Assembly (NCBI GenBank): GCA_017464985.1
Contig: JAFTXL010000041.1
Span: 1 to 5,079, forward strand
From: Clostridia bacterium
GTDB taxonomy: Bacteria; Bacillota_A; Clostridia; UBA1212
Length of the DNA: 5,079 nucleotides
Direction: 5' to 3'
In this document: positions 1 through 5,079 of the stretch, one piece after another
Numbering within the stretch: the stretch's first letter is position 1
Layout: every line of letters starts with the position of its first letter
The notes under the pieces: generated by a model
Told to the model about the DNA's origin: nothing
Databases searched by the model: none
What the model saw: the letters and a program-made list of their open reading frames with translations, nothing else
Made by a program: the position numbers and the translations under genes

Positions 1-47
1 ATACAATCGGCTGTTGCAAATCAATTATTTTTGTTGTAAAAATTGTT

Positions 48-74
48 CAAAATTTACTCGGCCAAAATTTACTC
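48..74. repeat. 12-bp tandem direct repeat spanning the recombinase stop codon
   Basis: The 12-mer caaaatttactc occurs at 48-59 and again at 63-74, a 15-base period. The second copy contains the recombinase stop codon (TAA on the minus strand at 69-71), so the last coding bases and stop are duplicated just downstream. It could be a small slippage duplication or part of a protein-binding or attachment site; nothing in the window decides between these. The remaining bases 1-47 are AT-rich and I see no gene or convincing terminator in them. Confidence 0.6.
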
Positions 75-1700
75 ATTGTTGAAAATTTCTTTGAAGCGAT
101 AATGAACTTTTATCTCATTGTCAAAAATTTCTATCTGTTCCACAGAAAAAGACAGCAGTTCGCGAAAAAAATGTGCTGAATTTTCCGACTTCGGTGAAGC
201 GACTACATCACAAAATTCATTGGTTCCGTTCAAAGAAATATGCTTTAAAAGAGCTGAAATACGGCTGTATATCTCTCCGGAATTCGTTTCATTTTCTGCT
301 GGTTTATCATTATCACCGCAAAAGAAATTCTTTTCTCCGTTACATAACATATCTATTTTCTGCTCAAAAATTTTATTGATTCTGTAAAATAGATCCTCTG
401 AAATCTTTCCGTCAAGCATATCCGAATATGCTTTTTCCTGCTTTTGTTTAAGTTTTTTTTCTTCTGTACTTAAATCTTTTGGATTTATACTCCTATCGAA
501 GGAATTATCGGCAATATTAACCCTGCCGTCAACATCTAAACCGATGTCACCAATTGAACCGTTGTCAGCCGCAAAATGACTGACAGCAGTTTCATAATAT
601 GCATAAATATCTTCCGCAGTTGTTTTTATAAGAAAATCTTCTGCAATGAAATTTCTTATGCATGCATTTGCGCCGTTTTTTGCATATGCGGCGCAAATGT
701 ATCCGGAGGGAAGATGTTTCTGCCGGCGCAGAAACATCTTCCCTCCGCAATGCCCGCAGCGGAGTATGCTGCCGAACAAATTTACTCCGCTGCGGACTGA
801 GCCGCCGCATCCGCGGCGGCTCTCCCTTACCGCCGCTGCGCGGCGGTAAACATCCTCGTCAATAATCCGCGCATGAGTATTCTCCGTCACCACCCACATG
901 TCCTCAGGAAGTCTGCATGTCTTTTTGCTCTTGTAGCTCACCTTACGGCTGACACCCTGAACCGTTGCCCCAATATATACCCGATTCGACAAAATCCGCT
1001 TAACAGTAACAGGATTCCAGCGGAGCTCAGCACTTCGGGCAGGATTCGGCGGCAGAATACATTCAGAATCAAGAATCTCCGCAATTTTCTTGTAACCTTT
1101 TCCCGACACATATAAATCAAATATCCGTCTTACCACTTCCGCCTCACCGGATTCAATTTCCAAACGGCAGCAATCGTCCTCCGATTTTTTATAACCGTAC
1201 GGAGCGGTACCGATGTACTGTCCCGATTTGATCTTTTGTCTGATATTCGACCGGATTTTTCGTGAAATATCCATTACATATCTTTCATTAAACCAACTGT
1301 CAATACCGGCAAACTCATAATTCTTTACACTGTCGTACCGCCCGTCAGCAGTCACAACCCTTACTCCGAGTTCCTCCATGTATTCAAGAAAAAGCAAAGT
1401 CTTTGCGTTGCTTCTGCCTAGTCGTGACAAATCCTTTACAACAAGCATATCGACAATGCCGATATCAATATCCTTTTCAATAGACTTTATTCCCGGACGT
1501 TCAAACGTAACGCCCGAAATATTATCATCCTCATAAACCTTAGTGCGCTTTCCGGGAAAATTATTCTGCACAAAAGCCAAAACAAGCTGCTTTTGTGTCT
1601 CAATACTGTCGGTGCGCGCTCCCAAATCATCACGGCTTAATCTGACATAAAGAGCCGCAATTCCATTACCGTAATCAGTTGCATTGCCCGTACTGCTCAT
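69..1700 (-). CDS. Large serine site-specific recombinase (TndX/TnpX-type resolvase-integrase)
   Basis: This enzyme cuts and rejoins DNA at attachment sites through a covalent phosphoserine link and normally drives excision and integration of a mobile element. The protein is 543 residues, close to the size I recall for TndX of Tn5397. The N-terminal resolvase domain (about 14-155) carries YVRLSRDD at 18-25 with the nucleophile Ser22, and DLSRLGRS at 90-97 with active-site arginines. A Recombinase domain follows (about 164-290), starting at GTAPYGY. A zinc ribbon follows with C315, C318, C336 and C347. Residues 405-455 are Lys/Glu-rich and probably coiled coil. The ATG at 1700 is preferred because a G5 Shine-Dalgarno-like run lies 8 bases upstream; an in-frame TTG at 1730 would add ten residues but lacks a clear ribosome site. 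All motifs are present and no frameshift is seen, so it is probably functional. The partner element is not in view. Confidence 0.93.
   Translation of the reverse strand: MSSTGNATDYGNGIAALYVRLSRDDLGARTDSIETQKQLVLAFVQNNFPGKRTKVYEDDNISGVTFERPGIKSIEKDIDIGIVDMLVVKDLSRLGRSNAKTLLFLEYMEELGVRVVTADGRYDSVKNYEFAGIDSWFNERYVMDISRKIRSNIRQKIKSGQYIGTAPYGYKKSEDDCCRLEIESGEAEVVRRIFDLYVSGKGYKKIAEILDSECILPPNPARSAELRWNPVTVKRILSNRVYIGATVQGVSRKVSYKSKKTCRLPEDMWVVTENTHARIIDEDVYRRAAAVRESRRGCGGSVRSGVNLFGSILRCGHCGGKMFLRRQKHLPSGYICAAYAKNGANACIRNFIAEDFLIKTTAEDIYAYYETAVSHFAADNGSIGDIGLDVDGRVNIADNSFDRSINPKDLSTEEKKLKQKQEKAYSDMLDGKISEDLFYRINKIFEQKIDMLCNGEKNFFCGDNDKPAENETNSGEIYSRISALLKHISLNGTNEFCDVVASPKSENSAHFFRELLSFSVEQIEIFDNEIKVHYRFKEIFNNE
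628..849. repeat. Chain of adjacent inverted repeats inside the recombinase gene
   Basis: Six inverted repeats lie nearly end to end. Arms are 628-635/652-659 (8 bp), 665-675/689-699 (11 bp), 704-723/728-747 (20 bp), 754-766/783-795 (13 bp), 799-808/813-822 (10 bp, loop of 4) and 827-836/840-849 (10 bp, loop of 3). All listed arms are perfect complements. Gaps between neighbouring units are only about 3-6 bases. A seventh, weaker one may lie at 561-568/580-587, with one G-T pair. The region encodes residues of about 284-358, covering the zinc ribbon and the stretch before it, and the rightmost units are strikingly GC-rich. None is followed by a U tract, so they do not look like intrinsic terminators. 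Confidence 0.85.
704..747. repeat. Perfect 20-bp inverted repeat with 4-base loop
   Basis: The arms 704-723 and 728-747 are exact reverse complements around the loop cggc (724-727). It encodes residues of about 318-333 of the recombinase, from the second zinc-ribbon cysteine (C318) to just before C336. As RNA from either strand, or as single-stranded DNA, it would form a very stable hairpin. It is the strongest unit of the chain at 628-849. Confidence 0.95.
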
Positions 1701-1839
1701 ACAAAATACCCCCGCAATCATATTGCTCAAAAAGCTCTGTGCATTTTATTATAAAATCACGCTCAGTAAAACCCGATGTGTTACTTGAGTCACCGCAATT
1801 AAATAACTTCTGAACAGTTCTTTCCTTTTTTCTACCCAT
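1675..1839 (-). CDS. Small ORF of unknown function, overlapping the recombinase start
   Basis: This is a 54-residue protein beginning MGRKKERTVQKLF and ending YEQYGQCN, which I do not recognise. The N-terminus is basic (RKKER, then K11). The C-terminal half is more acidic and aromatic (FTERDF, ELFEQYD) and contains four cysteines in all. No membrane segment or signal peptide is visible. The ATG at 1839 has AGAGG nine bases upstream (1849-1853); an upstream in-frame ATG at 1869 would add ten residues without a comparable site. Its last 26 bases overlap the first bases of the recombinase gene in another frame, which suggests translational coupling and a shared transcript. By position it could be a regulator or a recombination accessory protein, but that is inference. 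It could also be a chance ORF carrying only leader function. Confidence 0.55.
   Translation of the reverse strand: MGRKKERTVQKLFNCGDSSNTSGFTERDFIIKCTELFEQYDCGGILYEQYGQCN
1709..1713 (-). promoter_or_regulatory. Ribosome binding site that decides the recombinase start
   Basis: A run of five G on the minus strand sits 8 bases before the ATG at 1700. It can pair with the CCUCC anti-Shine-Dalgarno core using one G-U pair. It lies inside the coding sequence of the upstream small ORF. The alternative TTG start at 1730 has no comparable site. Confidence 0.6.
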
Positions 1840-1947
1840 AAAGCAAAACCTCTTTGGCACCGCATACACGTATCAAATACGCACTCACGCTGGTTTTACA
1901 CCGATTTTCATGAATAAATATATGCTGGGTAATTTCAATAAAATAAA

Positions 1948-1976
1948 TTGTCCGAATAATAAATTTATTATAAAAT
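1948..1976 (+). promoter_or_regulatory. Candidate sigma-A promoter for tmcAL
   Basis: TTGTCC at 1948-1953 and TAAAAT at 1971-1976 are separated by 17 bases, fitting -35 and -10 boxes; the -10 matches TATAAT at five of six positions. Transcription would begin near 1983, giving a leader of about 78 bases. The spacer is mostly a 16-bp AT palindrome (1956-1971). In AT-rich DNA such matches arise easily, so this is only a candidate. Confidence 0.5.
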
Positions 1977-2044
1977 ATGAATTAAACATCATCGGAGGCA
2001 ATCACAGCAAAATTCCGCACGCGATTGTCTCGAAATCTGCCAAA

Positions 2045-2048
2045 GGGG
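2045..2048 (+). promoter_or_regulatory. Ribosome binding site candidate for tmcAL
   Basis: AAAGGGGAA with the GGGG at 2045-2048 precedes the ATG at 2061 with a 12-base gap, somewhat longer than ideal. It supports the ATG over the upstream in-frame TTG at 2025, which has no Shine-Dalgarno sequence at normal spacing. Confidence 0.5.
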
Positions 2049-2060
2049 AATTTACCGACA

Positions 2061-3323
2061 ATGAACTGTACTGCAATAATCTGCGAATACAATCCTTTCC
2101 ACAACGGACATAAATATCTGATTGAAGAAGCACGCCGGATTTCCGGAAGCAACTATATAATTGCTGTAATGAGCGGTAACTACATGCAGCGCGGCGGTCC
2201 TGCCGTCACCGATAAATGGACCAGAGCGCGTATAGCAATAGAATGCGGAGCAGATGCAGTGATAGAAATCCCTTCGGTATTTTCCTCCGGCAGCGCACAG
2301 TTTTTTGCGGAAGCAGCAGTTGATTTGATAAACAAAACAGGAGTCGTTGATTACATTGCTTTCGGCAGCGAAACCGCAGATATAGACAGGCTGAAAACCT
2401 TTGGCGAAACACGCGCAAAAGAACCTGAAAAATTTCGTGAAATTTTAAAATCCATGCTGAAAGACGGCAATTCATACTCCACAGCAATGGAAAAGGCACT
2501 TGGCACCAGACTAAAATCAAACGATATACTTGCGGTCGAATATATCTCCGCTCTATACAAAACAAACAGCGCTGTAACGCCCGTTATTATCAAAAGAGCG
2601 GGCAGCGCAGAGCACACCGACAGCGTTCTTCCGAGCAAAAAAACAGAAAGCGGAAGTTCCTCTGCTTCATCTGACTCTTCCGCCTCATTTGCAAGCGCGT
2701 CAGCGCTGCGCAAAATACTGTCACAGCATGAAGAATACACAAATTGCAACAGCAAAGCATATAACTTTATGCCCGAAAACGCATCCGCTCTGCTGCGCAA
2801 AGCGCTTACCGCGCAAGGCGGCTCTATGAGCCTTGAAAACTTTTCACAAATCATTTTTTATGAACTTCGCCGTCTTAAACCTGAGGGCATACGCGCATTG
2901 CCATATGTTTCCGAAGGCTTTGAATACAAACTTTACGAAGCCGCATGCAAAACAGGTGACATAGACAGCTTAACTGACTTCTGTACAAGCTCGCGTTACA
3001 CTAAAACACGCGTAACGCGCATACTCACCGCAATACTCACCGGCGCAACAGCAAAAAGCCATGAAGCATGGCGAAACAATCTGCCGTATATAAAAATTCT
3101 CGGTTTTAAACGAAGCTCTGCTGAACTGATTTCTGTAATTTCAGAAAAAGCGCATGTGCCTGTAATAATACAGCCTGCAAAAGCAATGAAAACCCTCTCC
3201 GAATCAGCAAAACTGCTGCTCGGCCTTGAATACTTTGCTACAGATAACTACGTACTGGGCTTCGGGAACTCATCAATGCAAAACGCAGGACAGGAATTTA
3301 CAAGGAAATCAGTGATAATATAA
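2061..3323 (+). CDS. tmcAL: tRNA(Met) cytidine acetate ligase TmcAL (YlbM family)
   Basis: TmcAL activates acetate with ATP and transfers it to the wobble cytidine of elongator tRNA-Met, giving N4-acetylcytidine, which helps keep AUG and AUA decoding apart. The cytoplasmic protein is 420 residues, near the usual length of roughly 400. It opens with the family signature EYNPFHNGHKYL (9-20), containing the HxGH nucleotide-binding motif of the nucleotidyltransferase fold. VMSGNYMQRGGPA (36-48), DKWTRARIAIECGADAVIE (51-69) and SASALRK (212-218, the ISSTxIR-like position) also fit the family. The ATG at 2061 is chosen because homologues begin just before the EYNPFHNGH motif. An unusual Ser-rich stretch (about 187-211) separates IKRAGSAEH from the SASALRK motif. 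The gene is apparently monocistronic, divergent from the recombinase and convergent with radA. Confidence 0.94.
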   Translation: MNCTAIICEYNPFHNGHKYLIEEARRISGSNYIIAVMSGNYMQRGGPAVTDKWTRARIAIECGADAVIEIPSVFSSGSAQFFAEAAVDLINKTGVVDYIAFGSETADIDRLKTFGETRAKEPEKFREILKSMLKDGNSYSTAMEKALGTRLKSNDILAVEYISALYKTNSAVTPVIIKRAGSAEHTDSVLPSKKTESGSSSASSDSSASFASASALRKILSQHEEYTNCNSKAYNFMPENASALLRKALTAQGGSMSLENFSQIIFYELRRLKPEGIRALPYVSEGFEYKLYEAACKTGDIDSLTDFCTSSRYTKTRVTRILTAILTGATAKSHEAWRNNLPYIKILGFKRSSAELISVISEKAHVPVIIQPAKAMKTLSESAKLLLGLEYFATDNYVLGFGNSSMQNAGQEFTRKSVII

Positions 3324-3336
3324 CTTCTGCAAATAC

Positions 3337-3365
3337 AAAATGGGCTGTTTTTTACAGCCCATTTT
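3337..3365. terminator. Bidirectional intrinsic terminator between tmcAL and radA
   Basis: A perfect 12-bp stem (3337-3348 with 3354-3365) surrounds a five-T loop. The core is tgggctgt/acagccca, with an A run on the left arm and a T run on the right, so the RNA from either strand ends in U-rich sequence. It starts 13 bases after the tmcAL stop and lies 18 bases past the radA stop, fitting shared termination of convergent genes. Confidence 0.9.
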
Positions 3366-3383
3366 ACAATATTTCTTTCATTT

Positions 3384-4778
3384 TTATAAAACAATATCCC
3401 TCATACTCTTAACATAATCAATTTTGAGAGCGTCCCTGTCAGGATGATTGCTTACAAAAGCGCTGACAGCCTTGCGGTTGCCCTCCGGGACAACAAAGCG
3501 CTTAAAACCGAGGCGCGCAGCTTCAGCAACACGTTTTTCGGCATGATTAACAGCGCGAATCTCACCTGTAAGGCCTACCTCGCCGAAAAATATACTGTCC
3601 GGCGATACAGGAACATTTCTGCAGGAGGATATAACCGCCGCAATGATTGCAAGGTCAACGGCAGGCTCTGTAATCCGCATACCACCGGCAACATTCACAA
3701 AAGCATCACTTTGACCGATTCTGAAATTAAGCCGTTTTTCAAGAACAGCAAGAAGCATCGCAAAACGGTTGAAATCTACACCGGTAGACATTCTGCGCGG
3801 TACATTTTGGTTTGAGCCGCTCACAAGCGCCTGTATTTCAACAAGAAGCGGACGGCTGCCCTCCATAGTACAAGCCACTGCAGTACCCGGCGCATCATCT
3901 GCTCTGCCGTCGAGCATCACAGCCGACGGATTTGTAATCTCAACAAGCCCTGTGTCACGCATTTCAAAAACGCCTATTTCATTAGTAGAACCGAAACGGT
4001 TCTTTACACACCGCAGAATCCTGTACGACATGTGGCGCTCTCCCTCAAAATACAGCACAGTATCAACCATATGTTCAAGTACACGCGGACCTGCAATAGA
4101 ACCTTCCTTTGTCACATGACCGACAACAAAAGTAGTTATGCCTACGCTCTTTGCAATCTGCATAAGTTTTGCAGTGATTTCCCTGACCTGACTCACGCTT
4201 CCCGCGGCAGATGTTATTGAATCGTCATACATAGTTTGCACTGAGTCTACAACTAAATATGCAGGAGAAAGCTCCTCAATCATACTTTCCGCAGCACTCA
4301 TTGATGTCTCCGAAACAACATAAAGATTATCAAAATCAACGCCCAGGCGTTCCGCTCGCATTTTAATTTGCTCTGCGGATTCTTCGCCCGATATATAAAG
4401 CACTTTTTCCTGCGGCGAAGAATCCGCAATGTTACCCGATATCATCAGCATAAGAGTCGATTTACCTATGCCCGGATCACCTGACACAAGAACAAGAGAC
4501 CCTTTGACAAGACCGCCGCCAAGCACTCTGTCAAGTTCGCCTATGCCGGAGCTGCGGCGTTCATTGCTGATAGTGCCGGCATTTTTTATAGAAACCGGTG
4601 CGCTCCTTGCATATGCCGGCATTGCGGCAAGCCTGCTCACACCCTGTGTGGCAGGCTTGCCTTTAGGCTCCTCTACAAATGTATTCCACGAATTACAGCC
4701 TGGACATTTGCCGAGCCAGCCGCTTGATTCATATCCGCATTCTTTACAAAAAAACACTGTTGATTTATTCTTCGCCAT
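3384..4778 (-). CDS. radA: DNA repair and recombination ATPase RadA (Sms)
   Basis: RadA is a RecA-related, hexameric helicase-like ATPase that processes recombination intermediates and extends strand exchange during repair and transformation. The protein is 464 residues, a normal length. A Cys4 zinc finger comes first (C11, C14, C25, C28). A linker of about residues 35-75 leads to the ATPase core with Walker A GDPGIGKST (100-108) and a Walker B-like strand YLVVDSVQT (174-182). The RadA-specific KNRFGSTNE lies at 259-267. The C-terminal half (about 285-464) is the Lon-like domain, with ITEPAVDLA at 369-377 and no evident catalytic serine, as expected for this family. The ATG at 4778 directly precedes the zinc finger and has GGAAGGAA six bases upstream; longer in-frame extensions are just the Clp tail in another frame. 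It overlaps the Clp gene by 14 bases, so it is probably cotranscribed. disA, often next in Firmicutes, does not follow here. Confidence 0.97.
   Translation of the reverse strand: MAKNKSTVFFCKECGYESSGWLGKCPGCNSWNTFVEEPKGKPATQGVSRLAAMPAYARSAPVSIKNAGTISNERRSSGIGELDRVLGGGLVKGSLVLVSGDPGIGKSTLMLMISGNIADSSPQEKVLYISGEESAEQIKMRAERLGVDFDNLYVVSETSMSAAESMIEELSPAYLVVDSVQTMYDDSITSAAGSVSQVREITAKLMQIAKSVGITTFVVGHVTKEGSIAGPRVLEHMVDTVLYFEGERHMSYRILRCVKNRFGSTNEIGVFEMRDTGLVEITNPSAVMLDGRADDAPGTAVACTMEGSRPLLVEIQALVSGSNQNVPRRMSTGVDFNRFAMLLAVLEKRLNFRIGQSDAFVNVAGGMRITEPAVDLAIIAAVISSCRNVPVSPDSIFFGEVGLTGEIRAVNHAEKRVAEAARLGFKRFVVPEGNRKAVSAFVSNHPDRDALKIDYVKSMRDIVL
4626..4661. repeat. Inverted repeat in the radA interdomain linker
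   Basis: An 11-bp perfect stem (4626-4636 with 4651-4661) continues, after one unpaired T, into a 5-bp stem (4638-4642 with 4646-4650) with a 3-base loop. It encodes residues of about 39-51, between the zinc finger and the ATPase core. A 9-bp repeat (4574-4582/4613-4621) lies next to it on one side and a looser one (4666-4670/4713-4717 plus 4676-4682/4704-4710) on the other. No U tract follows, so it is not an obvious terminator. Confidence 0.8.
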
Positions 4779-5079
4779 TTGTGTTTCCTTCCATGCCGCT
4801 CGCATTTCCTTCCGTATTACCCCCCGTAATGCCGGTCGCTTTACCGTCTGCACAATCAGCCGCGCCAGCGCCGTTCGCACAGCTTTCCGCAGCGCCTTTC
4901 ACGCCGTCTGCACCTGATTTCAACGCTATCGCATCATTCTCGACAGTAATATTGATTTTTCCGTTATACTCGCCGGAGAGCATTACTTCCGCGATTTTAT
5001 CCTCAATCATAGTCTGTATAGCTCGCTTCAAAGGTCTTGCACCGAATACAGGGTCAAATCCTTTCTCAGCTATAAACTC
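4765..5079 (-). CDS. clpC: C-terminal end of a Clp-family AAA+ ATPase, probably ClpC (5' partial)
   Basis: Only the last 104 residues are in the window; the gene enters from the right edge in frame at 5079. The visible part begins EFIAEKGFDPVFGARPLKRA, the start of the D2 small domain of Hsp100/Clp ATPases, with the sensor-2 GAR motif at 13-15. IEDKIAEVMLSGE (25-37) continues this fold. ClpC is an unfoldase that feeds substrates to the ClpP protease in the cytoplasm. ClpC is favoured because radA directly follows, as in many Firmicutes, but ClpB shares GARPLKRAIQ and cannot be excluded from this fragment. After about residue 50 the conserved fold ends and a low-complexity tail of about 54 residues follows, rich in Gly, Ala, Asn and Glu with recurring EGN and GN units. 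Such a tail is not a usual part of ClpC as I know it. Confidence 0.85.
   Translation of the reverse strand, partial: EFIAEKGFDPVFGARPLKRAIQTMIEDKIAEVMLSGEYNGKINITVENDAIALKSGADGVKGAAESCANGAGAADCADGKATGITGGNTEGNASGMEGNTNGEE
4785..4792 (-). promoter_or_regulatory. radA ribosome binding site within the Clp gene end
   Basis: GGAAGGAA on the minus strand lies six bases before the radA ATG at 4778. It is inside the last codons of the upstream Clp gene and encodes part of its Glu/Gly/Asn tail. The same 9-mer tttccttcc (plus strand) recurs 21 bases away at 4805-4813 as part of the repetitive tail codons. Confidence 0.8.

Larger units (their letters stand above)
1840..2060. other. Divergent intergenic region between the recombinase module and tmcAL
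   Basis: This AT-rich spacer separates the minus-strand recombinase module from plus-strand tmcAL. It holds the small ORF's ribosome site (1849-1853) and a short dyad at 1869-1881 (cgtat, 3-base loop, atacg). It also holds a 16-bp perfect AT palindrome at 1956-1971 and the tmcAL promoter candidate. I could not find a convincing promoter for the recombinase on the minus strand. A GGAGG at 1994-1998 has no start codon at proper spacing. If the recombinase belongs to an integrated element, one end may lie here, but no matching core sequence was found elsewhere in the window. Confidence 0.5.

Noticed and set aside
628..849. CRISPR array or integron attC interpretation of the tandem hairpins
   Set aside because: The hairpins differ from one another in sequence, have no regular repeat-spacer period, and encode a normal recombinase zinc ribbon.
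592..865. Several overlapping short ORFs on both strands over the hairpin cluster
   Set aside because: They arise because the GC-rich inverted repeats lack stop codons in many frames; the recombinase frame alone carries the family motifs.
1994..1998. Strong GGAGG ribosome-site-like sequence upstream of tmcAL
   Set aside because: No ATG, GTG or TTG lies at a workable distance; the nearest in-frame start (TTG at 2025) is 26 bases away. It is probably a chance match or a remnant.
1910..2113. Plus-strand ORF of 67 codons covering the tmcAL leader
   Set aside because: It spans the promoter and leader, has no clear ribosome site, has an AT-driven composition and overlaps the conserved tmcAL start in another frame.
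2351..2854. Minus-strand ORF of 167 codons opposite tmcAL
   Set aside because: It is the antisense shadow of a well-conserved gene and shows no recognisable domain or ribosome site.
4429..4917. Plus-strand ORF of 162 codons opposite radA and the Clp end
   Set aside because: It is an antisense shadow across two genuine genes, with no family motif.

Overview
The window looks like chromosomal DNA from a low-to-moderate GC Clostridia-type Firmicute, possibly in the Ruminococcus/Oscillospirales range. The taxon is inferred from three things: a ClpC-type Clp ATPase end followed directly by radA, a TmcAL (YlbM) homologue that is typical of Firmicutes, and a TndX/TnpX-type serine recombinase. The exact genus cannot be read from this stretch.

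Layout, left to right. Positions 69-1839, all on the minus strand, hold a two-gene module: a 54-residue ORF of unknown function whose 3' end overlaps the start of a 543-residue serine site-specific recombinase. The recombinase has intact catalytic motifs, a Recombinase domain, a Cys4 zinc ribbon and a coiled-coil/C-terminal segment, so it is probably active and probably belongs to an integrative element. Positions 1840-2060 form a divergent intergenic region with a plausible sigma-A promoter for the next gene; an element boundary may lie here. tmcAL (plus strand, 2061-3323) makes N4-acetylcytidine at the wobble base of elongator tRNA-Met. A short bidirectional terminator at 3337-3365 separates it from the convergent radA (minus, 3384-4778), a DNA repair and recombination ATPase. 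radA overlaps by 14 bases the 3' end of a Clp ATPase gene (probably clpC), which runs off the right edge. clpC-radA is a familiar stress/repair arrangement in Firmicutes.

The most unusual signal is at the DNA/RNA level, inside an ordinary protein. Between about 628 and 849 the recombinase gene is tiled almost end to end by inverted repeats, including a perfect 20-bp stem with a 4-base loop. They sit exactly over the codons for the zinc ribbon and the residues before it, yet the protein seems to have no insertion. A weaker chain of inverted repeats occurs in the radA interdomain linker. Other oddities are a Ser-rich insert in TmcAL and a Gly/Ala/Asn-rich low-complexity tail on the Clp protein. 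I see no CRISPR array, tRNA, rRNA or recognisable riboswitch, and no clear-cut novel multi-gene system.
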